From contig NZ_NUPZ01000006.1 in assembly GCF_002584985.1 (NCBI RefSeq), positions 1 through 64,000 of the forward strand: a stretch of DNA of 64,000 nucleotides, given 5' to 3'. The notes beneath the pieces are model-generated. The model saw only the letters and a program-made list of their open reading frames with translations. It was not told the DNA's origin and did not search any database. Each line of letters opens with the position of its first letter. Position 1 is the stretch's first letter. The stretch comes from Bacillus sp. AFS029637. GTDB lineage: Bacteria > Bacillota > Bacilli > Bacillales > Bacillaceae_G. Position numbers and translations under genes: made by a program. Below are positions 8,493-16,675 of the stretch, one piece after another.

Positions 8493-9686
8493 CTAAACTG
8501 CAATTTTTTCTTCAACTGTTTCTTCTACTTTAACTCGTTTATCATAAATGCTCGTTGCAATAAGCGCTACTACAAGCATTACCATGATTGCTATAAACAA
8601 TACTTCCATATTGTATAAATCAACAATTGCTCCACCAACGACCGGGCCGAACATTTTCCCTACAGTCGCCGCGCTATTTACGACCCCTTGATAAAAACCT
8701 AACTTATCTTTTGGCGCAAGTATATTGGCAATGGTCGGAACTGCTGGCCAAACAAATAATTCACCAATCGTTAATGTTACCATTGCAACGAGGAACATCG
8801 TAAATTGCTGCGCTTGACTTAACACAACGAATGACGCCGCAAAAATAATGATTCCAATCATAATTTGTTGTTTTAAAGAACGCTTCATCCAGCGAATGAG
8901 CATACTAACTAATGGCTGCGCACAAACAATCATCGCTCCATTTATCGTCCATAATAAACTATAGTGACGAAGGCTAATATTTAACTCCTGCATATGTGTC
9001 GCAATCGCCCCTTGCCACTGTACATATGTAACCCAGCATAAAGCATATGCTACACACACAATAAGAAGTGCTTTGAATCCTGGTGTAAGTGACCAGCCTT
9101 TTTCCGTTTCAGCTTCTTTTTGCGCTCCTGGCTCTTTTTTGTCTTCCATACCACGGAATCCAATAAAAGCAATCAAGAAGAAAACAAAGTATAAAATAAA
9201 GTTCGCTAAGAAAATATAATCAAAACGATACGATGCAACTAATCCACCACACGCTGTTCCGATCGCAATACCAACGTTTTGTCCAACATACATCGCATTA
9301 AATGCTCGTCTTCCGCCCTCTGGCCAAACCGTACCAACCATCGCATACATCGATGGGAAGACCATTCCAGAACCGAATCCGATTAACGCTAGCCACACAA
9401 CGTATAAAGGCCAACCATGGAAGAACACGAGACCTAAAATTGATACGAGTGTAATAACAATCCCTACTAAAGTTGATTTATAACCGCCCCATTTATCAAA
9501 TAAAACACCGCCGAGCAAGTTTCCGATTACACCAGTAAGCGAGTTGATCATTAATACCATTCCGGCCACAGATAAAGATTTTCCTAGGTGATCATGCAAA
9601 TAAATTGTATTAAAAGGCCATAAAAAAGAAGCACCCGTGACATTAATAATCATCCCAGCTACTAATAGCCATACTTTCCTTGGCAT
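8493..9686 (-). CDS. Major facilitator superfamily transporter (drug-efflux-like)
   Basis: A 397-residue, 12-helix MFS transporter of the cytoplasmic membrane. The conserved loop between helices 2 and 3 reads GNLLGGVLFDKWGG, the usual GxLaDrxGrr-like motif; a charged central loop (KKEPGAQKEAETEK) divides the two six-helix halves. The ATG at 9686 has AGGAGGGGAG seven bases upstream; the in-frame ATG 11 codons earlier has no such site. Members of this group export drugs or metabolites by proton exchange; the substrate cannot be predicted. It is alone on the minus strand, its stop codon touching the leuS promoter, with no strong terminator seen between. Confidence 0.85.
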   Translation of the reverse strand: MPRKVWLLVAGMIINVTGASFLWPFNTIYLHDHLGKSLSVAGMVLMINSLTGVIGNLLGGVLFDKWGGYKSTLVGIVITLVSILGLVFFHGWPLYVVWLALIGFGSGMVFPSMYAMVGTVWPEGGRRAFNAMYVGQNVGIAIGTACGGLVASYRFDYIFLANFILYFVFFLIAFIGFRGMEDKKEPGAQKEAETEKGWSLTPGFKALLIVCVAYALCWVTYVQWQGAIATHMQELNISLRHYSLLWTINGAMIVCAQPLVSMLIRWMKRSLKQQIMIGIIIFAASFVVLSQAQQFTMFLVAMVTLTIGELFVWPAVPTIANILAPKDKLGFYQGVVNSAATVGKMFGPVVGGAIVDLYNMEVLFIAIMVMLVVALIATSIYDKRVKVEETVEEKIAV

Positions 9687-9796
9687 AGTCTCCCCTCCTA
9701 TTCTATTTTTTTCGTTCATCTATAACAGTAAAATTGTAGTCGTTTTTAAATGGGAAGGCAACTGATTAATAGTTGATGAAATTCAGATAATAGATG

Positions 9797-9920
9797 TTGG
9801 TAAATGAAATTACATTGATTGCCGCTTGAAATATATCAGCGATTTTTGAAATATATCGACCGCAACTCAAAATATATCAGCGATTATTAAAATATATCGA
9901 CTTACCGACAAAAAACGACA
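9797..9920. repeat. Intergenic AATATATCG repeat element, copy 1
   Basis: Begins with TTGGTAAATGAAAT, then alternates AAATATATCAGCGATT with AAATATATCGACC/GCAACTC, and ends CGACTTACCGACAAAAAACGACA-like. The same modules recur at 13827-13972, 17242-17292 and 48789-48812. It fills the space between the MFS gene and the khtTU remnant; no other gene is seen there. Confidence 0.7.
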
Positions 9921-10257
9921 TCAGTAACAATATATAAATAAATAGAGAATTCTCCGCGTGATACGGCCAAGGAAGGAAATAACTTCTCCGCTTTCAATAA
10001 ATCTTAAATCGATAAGCCCTAAATCTGGGGCATGGGGCCCTACTAGCATACCGAGTATAATGAGAAACGGAATAAATTTGTCTCGCTTCAGAATCGCGAA
10101 GAGAAATGCTTGAAATACTCTCATCATGATCCGCGTCAAAATGATACATTTCTCTTCTTCCATCATCATGAATAACGATAACCATTTTTTCATTACCTTT
10201 TGTAATTACTTCAAACTTACAACCAATGCCCGGAAGTTCACTTTCTCTAATATTCAT
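9921..10257 (-). pseudogene. Remnant of khtT fused to khtU (K+/H+ antiporter system)
   Basis: The minus frame from 10257 begins MNIRESELPGIG and runs to DSEARQI, which is the N-terminal domain (about 60 residues) of KhtT, the cytoplasmic regulator of the KhtU K+/H+ antiporter. Directly at that point the frame changes, and the next frame reads FIPFLIILGMLVGPHAPDLG...SFLGRI, the early membrane segment of KhtU. After GRI the antiporter homology stops and stops follow. So the end of khtT, the start of khtU and most of khtU are deleted. A good start context remains (gaggcgg before ATG). The B. subtilis KhtT and KhtU sequences are compared from memory; the match around DSEARQI and GMLVGPHAP is strong. 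Confidence 0.8.
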
Positions 10258-10291
10258 ATTTTCCGCCTCCTAAAGTTTTTAGTTACGGCTT

Positions 10292-10858
10292 TTATAAATC
10301 TACATCAATCTCTGTTTTAAACTCTTCATCTTTTGAGATCCCCAAATACTTCAACGTCTCTGAAGGTGTCGCGTGATGAAAATGTTTTTGCAATAACGCA
10401 ATCGCTACACCTCTTTTGTACGCGTGAAATCCAAATGTTTTTCTCATTGAGTTCGTTCCAATTTTTCCAGGGATTCCAACAGCTTCCGCAGCACTGTGAA
10501 TCACACGATACGCTTGTTGGCGCGTAATTGCATTTGTCGTTTTATTAGATTGAAATACGTAGTTTTCTCTTTTCATATCAAAAGATTGTACATACTCTAT
10601 AAGCGCTTCTTTTACTTTTGCATTTAAGTAAATATCTTGTTTAAACTTTTCATCTTTCACAGGAAGAGAATAAAACTCTTTAACAGTTCCATCTTCATGT
10701 AATACATCTTCAAATTTCATGCTCAGCAGTTCTGTAATTTTTAATCCCGTATTAATCCCAATAACGAATAAAAGATAATCTCGCTGCGAATGCTCTTTCA
10801 AATATTTTTTCATAGCCTCAATTTGGCTTATATCTTTTAACGCCTCTACAACTTCCAT
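10292..10858 (-). CDS. Tyrosine recombinase-like protein with altered catalytic residues
   Basis: A 188-residue protein that covers only the catalytic domain of phage-integrase/XerC-type tyrosine recombinases; the N-terminal DNA-binding SAM-like domain is absent. Box I reads NTGLKITELLSMK, with Lys40 where the catalytic Arg is expected. Box II reads TNSMRKTF, keeping Arg139 but with Asn136 and Lys140 in place of the two usual His. The third His (H162) and the nucleophile position (Y171 in LKYLG) are present. It may be inactive or serve another role. It lies next to the khtTU remnant; no att-like repeats or other mobile genes were seen. Similar short integrase-like genes are known in the B. 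cereus group. Confidence 0.7.
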   Translation of the reverse strand: MEVVEALKDISQIEAMKKYLKEHSQRDYLLFVIGINTGLKITELLSMKFEDVLHEDGTVKEFYSLPVKDEKFKQDIYLNAKVKEALIEYVQSFDMKRENYVFQSNKTTNAITRQQAYRVIHSAAEAVGIPGKIGTNSMRKTFGFHAYKRGVAIALLQKHFHHATPSETLKYLGISKDEEFKTEIDVDL

Positions 10859-11029
10859 GCACGTATTCTCCTCATCTTATGAACGGTAATTTTCTCATCA
10901 TGTTGTCCATTTTACCTTATCACGTTACTGAATTTCCATGTATTCTCCATTATTTTCACGCGGTATGCCTATTGATTATAATCATTTTCAATGCGGAAAC
11001 TTACTTCTATACAAATATGGGTAAAAATA

Positions 11030-11060
11030 ATAAAAACCGAGCAGTTTCGCTCGGCTTTTA
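11030..11060 (-). terminator. Terminator of the BceAB-like operon
   Basis: Stem CCGAGC/GCTCGG (11037-11042 with 11049-11054), followed on the minus strand by TTTTTA. It begins three bases after the permease stop. Confidence 0.8.
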
Positions 11061-11062
11061 AA

Positions 11063-12922
11063 TTAATCTTCTTTCGGAAGAACAATTCCCTTATACAATT
11101 GAACTGTAATGAAGTAATAAATCGAGTAAATGATTACGAAAATAACAATCGGTAACCAAATACGGAAGTACGGATCGATTAAAATAAACCCGAAAATATT
11201 CATACCAACTAATACGTGAGCAATACCCACAATCCCCGGGAATAAGAATACTAAGAATAACTCTTTATAAATAGATTTTGTTAATAATTCACGGCGTACA
11301 CCAATTTTACGAAGCATTTGATAACGTGTAATATCTTTTGATGCACCAGAAAGAATTTTAAACATAAGACAGCTTGCCATCATCGCTAAGAAAGCAATTC
11401 CAAGGAAGAAGCCCATAAACACTGTTCCGCTCGCAACGCCGTATAACATGTCGTAAGTTTGATATTTACTATCTAATCTTTCAGCTTTTACATTTTTATA
11501 TTTAACTAGCTGCAACTCGTCAAGTTTTTTCCATTCTTTTGTGTGCGCTTCAAAATCATCTGTTTTTCCAGTAAATACGATTCCTTCTTTACCATTTACA
11601 GTATCATATAGTTTTTGATCTACAATTTTAATTGCATGATCTTCATATACGTAGAATGGCTGGATTGTTCGGAAAGCCTCATCCCATTCTTCTGGAAGTG
11701 CTTTAGCGTTCGCATCTTTTTCATTCATTTCTCGAGAAACTGCACCTACTGGCAGATCCGCTGAAACTTTCTTTGTATTCACTAAATCCTTCATCGACTT
11801 CATATTTGACATATCTTTTATTAAAGGACGATTTTTCTCTAAATCCTCTTTTACATAGTAAACGTATTTATCATCGACTTTGTAACGATATTCATTTTTT
11901 TCTTTAAATGTAATACCATCTAAAATTTTCTTTTCTTCAGCTGTAAGATTATGAACTACTGAATCATATGTTACTAAACCGTCAGCCATTTTTATAACGT
12001 TATTTTTAAATGCCATACCACCTGAAATTGCACCCGCTCCAAGAGCAACTAACATCGCTACTGTCGCAAGCACCTTTGTTAGGCTATTAATACGGAAGTT
12101 TAATTGTGCAAATGTAAAGGCATTAAGCCCTTTTTCGCTTCGTTTTTTATTACTTTTTAACTTTTTAATAAAGACTGGAAGAAGTGATCCAAATAGCATA
12201 TAAGTACCAGCTGTTGTTGTAATTAATGCAATAAGGATTCCCATTTCTCTTAGTTTTTCCATGTAAACCATTGATGCATAGCCAATTCCTAATAAAATAA
12301 CAGCAAGGAAAGCAACTACACCTGTCATTTTTCCTTTTACTGTAACACGCTCTGTTTGTGCATCTGCATGTACAAGTTGCAGTACAGAAATGCGAGATAA
12401 TTTAATACTATTCATAATTGCTGATAGTACAAATAGTGCAAAGAAGAAGATGCAAGTAACAGTCATAGACGGAAGATAAAATGCTTTATAGCCTTCTCCA
12501 GCAAATTCAAGTTGCTTCATTAATAACTGTCCGATACCTTCTGCAAGTCCTACACCAACTGCAAGTCCAATCACAAGAGATGCAGCACCTAATACAATTG
12601 TCTCAATAAACATAAGTAATGTAACTTTATGCTTTTTTGCTCCTAACATCATATACATACCAAACTCTTTTTGACGAAGAGATAATAAGAAAGAGTTCGC
12701 ATATAAAATATAGAAGAACGTTATGATAGCTAATAAAAATGAACCTGCTTGGAATACAAATCCAATTGATTGAATAACTGAGTTAGATTCGATAAACGCT
12801 TTATTCAGCGCTAACGTTTGAAACATATAAAAAATTGAGATAGACATGACAAGACCGACAAGTAAGACGATATAATCTTTCAGCTTACTTTTTAGTCCTG
12901 ACATGGAAAGTTTGAATAACAT
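11063..12922 (-). CDS. BceB-type ABC transporter permease (antimicrobial peptide resistance)
   Basis: A 619-residue FtsX-family permease with the BceB/VraG layout: one N-terminal helix, further helices to about residue 290, a large extracellular domain of about 200 residues (roughly 305-510) and three or four C-terminal helices. Such permeases work with a BceA-type ATPase to remove or detoxify peptide antibiotics such as bacitracin at the membrane and also act as sensors for BceS kinases. AGGAGG precedes the ATG. The ATPase gene lies 17 bases upstream. No BceRS two-component system is beside it, although the upstream region carries a BceR-like operator, so control from a distant locus is inferred. 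Confidence 0.88.
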   Translation of the reverse strand: MLFKLSMSGLKSKLKDYIVLLVGLVMSISIFYMFQTLALNKAFIESNSVIQSIGFVFQAGSFLLAIITFFYILYANSFLLSLRQKEFGMYMMLGAKKHKVTLLMFIETIVLGAASLVIGLAVGVGLAEGIGQLLMKQLEFAGEGYKAFYLPSMTVTCIFFFALFVLSAIMNSIKLSRISVLQLVHADAQTERVTVKGKMTGVVAFLAVILLGIGYASMVYMEKLREMGILIALITTTAGTYMLFGSLLPVFIKKLKSNKKRSEKGLNAFTFAQLNFRINSLTKVLATVAMLVALGAGAISGGMAFKNNVIKMADGLVTYDSVVHNLTAEEKKILDGITFKEKNEYRYKVDDKYVYYVKEDLEKNRPLIKDMSNMKSMKDLVNTKKVSADLPVGAVSREMNEKDANAKALPEEWDEAFRTIQPFYVYEDHAIKIVDQKLYDTVNGKEGIVFTGKTDDFEAHTKEWKKLDELQLVKYKNVKAERLDSKYQTYDMLYGVASGTVFMGFFLGIAFLAMMASCLMFKILSGASKDITRYQMLRKIGVRRELLTKSIYKELFLVFLFPGIVGIAHVLVGMNIFGFILIDPYFRIWLPIVIFVIIYSIYYFITVQLYKGIVLPKED

Positions 12923-12939
12923 ATCCTAGACCTCCTTTC

Positions 12940-13701
12940 TTACGCTTTTTGTGTACCTAAATCTGCAAGTACGTCTAAAATTTCTTTATAAAATTCTTCA
13001 CGTGTACCACCGCGGTGAATTTCTTTATATAGCTCACCATCTTGAATGAATAAAATACGCTGACAGTAACTTGCACTGTACGGATCATGCGTGACCATCA
13101 TAATAGACACACCTTGATCTTTGTTTAAGTTTGTCATCGCATCAAGTAAACTCGTTGCATTTTTAGAATCAAGAGCTCCTGTTGGCTCGTCTCCTAAAAT
13201 AATTGCTGGCTCATGCACTAACGCACGCGCTGCTGCTGAACGCTGTTTCTGTCCACCAGATACTTCAGATGGATATTTTTGAAGAATTGCCGAAATGCCT
13301 AACATATCTGCTACTTTTTCTACTTTCGGTCCAATATTTCGTGACGAAACACCTTGAAGAGATAGTGGAAGTGCAATGTTTTCGTAAATAGATAAGTTCT
13401 CTAATAAGTTAAAGTCTTGGAAGATGAATCCTAACTTTTGTGAGCGGAAATCTGAAAGCTCACCTTGCTTCATTTTTGTAATATCCGTACCCGCAATCTC
13501 AACAACGCCGCCTGTCGCTTTATCAAGCGTTGAAATTACATTTAATAGTGTCGTTTTACCAGAACCAGATGGTCCCATAATTCCAACAAACTCACCCTCT
13601 TGAATTGAGAATGATACACCTTTTAACGCATGTGATTGATTCTCACCTTTTTTACCGTACACTTTTTGAACGTTTTTTACGTCTACAACTGGTTTCGTCA
13701 T
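12940..13701 (-). CDS. BceA-type ABC transporter ATP-binding protein
   Basis: A 253-residue ATPase subunit of the MacB/BceA branch that pairs with the adjacent FtsX permease. Walker A is GPSGSGKT (residues 43-50), the Q-loop is IFQDFNLL (about 93-100), the signature is VSGGQKQR (147-154), Walker B with the catalytic Glu is IILGDEPTG (167-175), and the switch His lies in MMVTHD. AGGAGG stands before the ATG. It is the first gene of a two-gene operon, transcribed from the region holding the TTACA-N4-TGTAA site at 13785-13798. Export or removal of cell-wall-active peptides is the family role; the actual peptide is unknown. Confidence 0.9.
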   Translation of the reverse strand: MTKPVVDVKNVQKVYGKKGENQSHALKGVSFSIQEGEFVGIMGPSGSGKTTLLNVISTLDKATGGVVEIAGTDITKMKQGELSDFRSQKLGFIFQDFNLLENLSIYENIALPLSLQGVSSRNIGPKVEKVADMLGISAILQKYPSEVSGGQKQRSAAARALVHEPAIILGDEPTGALDSKNATSLLDAMTNLNKDQGVSIMMVTHDPYSASYCQRILFIQDGELYKEIHRGGTREEFYKEILDVLADLGTQKA

Positions 13702-13784
13702 ATATATCCTCCTACGCTTGTTTTTCCATTACCTATTTTGCGCCTTTTGGAGATGAACTGCTATTTGTTAACATTACATTTACC

Positions 13785-13798
13785 TTACAGTTTTGTAA
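13785..13798 (-). promoter_or_regulatory. BceR-like operator TTACA-N4-TGTAA before the BceAB-like operon
   Basis: A perfect dyad TTACAGTTTTGTAA sits 84 bases before the ATPase start and matches the TNACA-N4-TGTAA consensus of BceR-type response regulators. A TTGACA directly upstream on the minus strand (about 13799-13804) could be a -35 box. The same site occurs at 15125-15138. Confidence 0.7.
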
Positions 13799-13826
13799 TG
13801 TCAAAAGGATGAGTGTGTAATGTTCA

Positions 13827-13972
13827 TTGGTAAATGAAATTTTTATCGGCGATTTTTCAAATATATCGACCACAACTCCAAATATATCGGCGATTTTCAA
13901 ATTATATCGACCACAACTCCAAATATATCGGCGATTCGACAAGGAATATCGATTTGCCGACAAAGAATGACA
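13827..13972. repeat. Intergenic AATATATCG repeat element, copy 2
   Basis: Starts TTGGTAAATGAAAT as copy 1 does, contains two units of about 40 bp (AAATATATCGACCACAACTCC then AAATATATCGGCGATT), and ends GCCGACAAAGAATGACA. It occupies most of the gap between the BceAB-like operon and the DUF418 gene. Confidence 0.75.
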
Positions 13973-13981
13973 ATAAAAATA

Positions 13982-14005
13982 GGCTGCTCCACAAAAGGAA
14001 CAGCC
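13982..14005 (-). terminator. Terminator of the DUF418 gene
   Basis: Stem GGCTGTTCC/GGAGCAGCC with a six-base loop, followed by TATTTTTATT on the minus strand. Confidence 0.8.
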
Positions 14006-14016
14006 CACTTCTCTCT

Positions 14017-15039
14017 TTATTTCTTTAAAGGTGTTACCGTCCAATACGTAATAACACGCCAAATCCATTCTAGTGGACCCATTTTAAAGATTTTCATCCA
14101 AATTACGCTAAAAATAATTTGGATTACATAAATTGCAATACATACGTATAACGTCTGCATGTAAGTTAAATTCCCTGCAAAATTAAATACACTTCCTGCG
14201 ATTAATATCATTACAGTTTGTCCGATATAATTTGTTAACGCCATACGACCGTAATATTTCAGTGGCGCTAATACTGTTTGAACTGGTTTTAATTGAAGTA
14301 ATAAAATTAATGCTCCAACATAGAAAGCTGAAATGATTGGTCCAACTGTAACGCCAATTTTTAAAAACTGACTTGCGGCATCCATTGTCCCATCCTCATT
14401 CATAAGTATCATGTTCACAAATGGATTAGCAGGAACGTGCCCATATTGATACCATACAGCTATGACACTTAAAACAAACATAATACCTGTAAAAATAGCG
14501 ACTTGCTTTATTTTCGCTGAAAGATTTTCAAACACTTTATACTGTCCTGCAGCAAGCCCTAATAAAATTAGACCTAGCGGTAAAAATTCTTTAGCTCCCA
14601 TTACACTGAAAGTAATTGTCAAAATAAGCCCTAGTACTAGGTTCACTTCTTTTTTCGCTTTATAAAACGGTAAAACGATCAATCCGCAAATTGCATATAA
14701 CGCTAATGCCTCTCCAGGTTGAAACATTTGATGGATATAGCCAAAAATAAATAATGCCACTATGCGGCGTAAAAATAAAACATACCCATTTTTACCCTTT
14801 GCAATCGCTCTAGAGATAAAGATATAAAATCCTACTCCAAATAAGAATGAGAAGATTGAGAAGAAACGACCTTCTACAAATAAGTATAAAAACCTTTGAT
14901 AGCTAGCATCCACTGTATTAGGATCTGGAATTTTAATGTTAAGTAGTGCAAGAATATTTACTAAAATAATCCCCAGTAATGCGAAGCCACGAATGTAATC
15001 TAACTCATCAATTCGTTTGTTTGTAATAGTGTTCCCCAT
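14017..15039 (-). CDS. DUF418 (YeiB-like) membrane protein
   Basis: A 340-residue membrane protein with about nine or ten helices, belonging to the DUF418/YeiB family. The N-terminus RIDELDYIRGFALLGIILVNI and the C-terminal PLKYYGRMALTNYIGQT segment followed by PLEWIWR are hallmarks of the family. Function is unknown; relatives resemble acyltransferase-3 membrane proteins, and some are linked to cell-envelope stress. AAGGAG precedes the ATG. It is monocistronic. A perfect TTACA-N4-TGTAA dyad lies 86 bases upstream, the same operator type found before the neighbouring BceAB-like operon, which suggests that both answer the same peptide-sensing regulator. Confidence 0.85.
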   Translation of the reverse strand: MGNTITNKRIDELDYIRGFALLGIILVNILALLNIKIPDPNTVDASYQRFLYLFVEGRFFSIFSFLFGVGFYIFISRAIAKGKNGYVLFLRRIVALFIFGYIHQMFQPGEALALYAICGLIVLPFYKAKKEVNLVLGLILTITFSVMGAKEFLPLGLILLGLAAGQYKVFENLSAKIKQVAIFTGIMFVLSVIAVWYQYGHVPANPFVNMILMNEDGTMDAASQFLKIGVTVGPIISAFYVGALILLLQLKPVQTVLAPLKYYGRMALTNYIGQTVMILIAGSVFNFAGNLTYMQTLYVCIAIYVIQIIFSVIWMKIFKMGPLEWIWRVITYWTVTPLKK

Positions 15040-15124
15040 AAAGCAACTCCTTGTCTAAAATTTAATCCTTCCCTACTCTATCGGAGAAAGCGGCTCACAA
15101 CTATCGACAAACCTTACAGGAATC

Positions 15125-15138
15125 TTACATTATTGTAA
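15125..15138 (-). promoter_or_regulatory. BceR-like operator TTACA-N4-TGTAA before the DUF418 gene
   Basis: A perfect dyad TTACATTATTGTAA, the same pattern as at 13785-13798 and at nearly the same distance from its gene. In both copies an 8-base spacer on the minus strand leads to TAANGT, a possible -10 region. Confidence 0.65.
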
Positions 15139-15147
15139 TATAACAAA

Positions 15148-15175
15148 ATAAAACCAGGTCATATTGCGACCTGGT
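15148..15175 (-). terminator. Terminator of the 49-residue gene
   Basis: Stem ACCAGGTC/GACCTGGT (15153-15160 with 15168-15175), then TTTTATTTT on the minus strand, directly after the stop codon. Confidence 0.85.
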
Positions 15176-15325
15176 CTACTCTGATTGCTTCGATCTTTGA
15201 GGTTGTCCCTTTTTACTGTTACGCTGTTTCACTTGAACAACTGGATCAAGCTCATTCGAAAACTCAGCGTTATGTCCGTTTTGCGTTTTTTGCTCTGGGT
15301 TATTTTGATCTGAACGTTTCGCCAT
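15176..15325 (-). CDS. Small hydrophilic 49-residue protein
   Basis: ATG at 15325, AAGGAG seven to eight bases upstream, and a strong terminator right after the stop make this a convincing gene. The protein begins MAKRSDQNNPEQKTQNG and is rich in Gln, Asn, Lys and Ser, with a central EFSNELDP and a basic tail; there is no hydrophobic segment. The composition recalls small acid-soluble spore proteins of the gamma type, but no diagnostic motif is present, so that is only a guess. It is 15 bases downstream of the ytzC stop, on the same strand, and may be cotranscribed with it. Confidence 0.65.
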   Translation of the reverse strand: MAKRSDQNNPEQKTQNGHNAEFSNELDPVVQVKQRNSKKGQPQRSKQSE

Positions 15326-15340
15326 TACATTCACTCCTTA

Positions 15341-15604
15341 TTAGTGCGGTGTAATAATCATTTGATGTTGCAATTGGCGAATTGCCATACGTGCTCTATT
15401 TAACTGCTCACGTTGCTCATCATTTGCATGTTGTTGCATTGTTTGTAAATCGTTATATGCTTGTTCTAATTGTAACTGCGCATCTGAATACTCCATCGTA
15501 TTGTAATGCTCTTGTCTCATGCCAAGATTTAATTGTTCTTTCGCATATTCCACCGCTTGTTCCGCTTGTGTAATATACGATTCAAGTGATTGACGCTCTG
15601 CCAT
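15341..15604 (-). CDS. ytzC: YtzC-like small helical protein (DUF2524)
   Basis: An 87-residue, highly charged, all-helical protein with no membrane segment, likely a coiled coil (ESYITQAEQAVEYAKEQLN, then QLQLEQAYNDLQTMQ). It resembles B. subtilis YtzC, which likewise sits beside ytqA. The start at 15604 has AAGGAGGG seven bases upstream; an in-frame ATG eight codons earlier precedes that ribosome site. Function is unknown. It is divergent from ytqA, with about 110 bases between the two starts. Confidence 0.7.
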   Translation of the reverse strand: MAERQSLESYITQAEQAVEYAKEQLNLGMRQEHYNTMEYSDAQLQLEQAYNDLQTMQQHANDEQREQLNRARMAIRQLQHQMIITPH

Positions 15605-15715
15605 AATTGTCCCTCCTTGCTTCAATTCCCCTTTAGTGTGTCCCTTCCATCTGAACCTTATGAGTATGTTATAATGTATTTTGTTTCATTTTGACTCGGC
15701 TTAGGAGGGAAAATA

Positions 15716-16675
15716 ATGAAGGTTCAAAACCCTTTTCCATATACAAACGACAATAAACGTTATCACACATGGAATTACCATTTACGAAATGAATTTGGTG
15801 AAAAAATCTTTAAAGTTTCATTAGATGCTGGCTTCGATTGTCCGAACCGTGACGGTACAGTTGCTTATGGCGGTTGTACATTTTGCAGTGCCGCTGGATC
15901 TGGTGACTTCGCTGGCAATCGCCGCGATGATGTTATAACGCAATATCATGAAATGAAAGAAAAAATGCGCTCAAAGTGGAAAGACGGGAAATGTATCGCT
16001 TATTTCCAAGCTTACACAAATACACACGCACCACTTGAAGTGCTAAAAGAAAAATTCGAACCGCTTCTAGCAGAAAAAGACGTTGTCGGTCTTTCTATCG
16101 CAACTCGTCCAGATTGCTTACCGGACGATGTCATTGAATATTTAGCGGACTTAAATAAACGCACGTACCTTTGGGTTGAACTCGGATTACAAACTGTTCA
16201 TGAACGAACTGCAAACCTGATTAACCGCGCTCACGATTATCCGTCTTATGTGGAAGGTGTAAATAAATTACGTAAGCACGGTATTCGAGTTTGCTCTCAT
16301 ATTATTAACGGTCTTCCACTTGAAGATTACGACATGATGATGGAAACAGCTCGTGAAGTAGCGAAGCTTGACGTACAAGGAATTAAAATTCATTTACTTC
16401 ATTTATTAAAAGGAACGCCAATGGTGAAGCAATATGAAAAAGGACAACTCGAGTTCCTTTCTCTTGAGGATTACGTAAGTCTCGTTGTTGACCAACTTGA
16501 AATTATTCCAGAAGACGTAATTGTGCACCGCATCACAGGTGACGGTCCACCTGATTTAATGATCGGTCCAATGTGGAGCTTAAATAAATGGGAAGTATTA
16601 AATTCCATCGATGCAGAATTTGTACGCCGCGGAAGCTGGCAAGGAAAATATGCAAATGAGGAGAAACAAAAATGA
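15716..16675 (+). CDS. ytqA: Radical SAM protein YtqA (MnmL), tRNA wobble-uridine modification
   Basis: A 319-residue radical SAM enzyme of the YtqA/YhcC group. The [4Fe-4S] cysteines are C42, C54 and C57 in the context DCPNRDGT...GGCTFC, the extended spacing typical of this subfamily. The SAM-binding GLQTVHERT stretch follows at about 162. Work in Gram-positive bacteria links YtqA (renamed MnmL) to making 5-aminomethyl groups on wobble uridine, on the route to mnm5s2U, with YtqB as the final methylase. The stop codon overlaps the ytqB start in ATGA, so the two are translationally coupled, which supports a shared pathway. TAGGAGGG precedes the ATG. Confidence 0.88.
   Translation: MKVQNPFPYTNDNKRYHTWNYHLRNEFGEKIFKVSLDAGFDCPNRDGTVAYGGCTFCSAAGSGDFAGNRRDDVITQYHEMKEKMRSKWKDGKCIAYFQAYTNTHAPLEVLKEKFEPLLAEKDVVGLSIATRPDCLPDDVIEYLADLNKRTYLWVELGLQTVHERTANLINRAHDYPSYVEGVNKLRKHGIRVCSHIINGLPLEDYDMMMETAREVAKLDVQGIKIHLLHLLKGTPMVKQYEKGQLEFLSLEDYVSLVVDQLEIIPEDVIVHRITGDGPPDLMIGPMWSLNKWEVLNSIDAEFVRRGSWQGKYANEEKQK

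Noticed and set aside
10972-10990. Fur-box-like TGATTATAATCATTTTCA upstream of the recombinase-like gene
   Set aside because: Only a moderate match in an AT-rich region, and the nearest gene has no iron link; likely chance.
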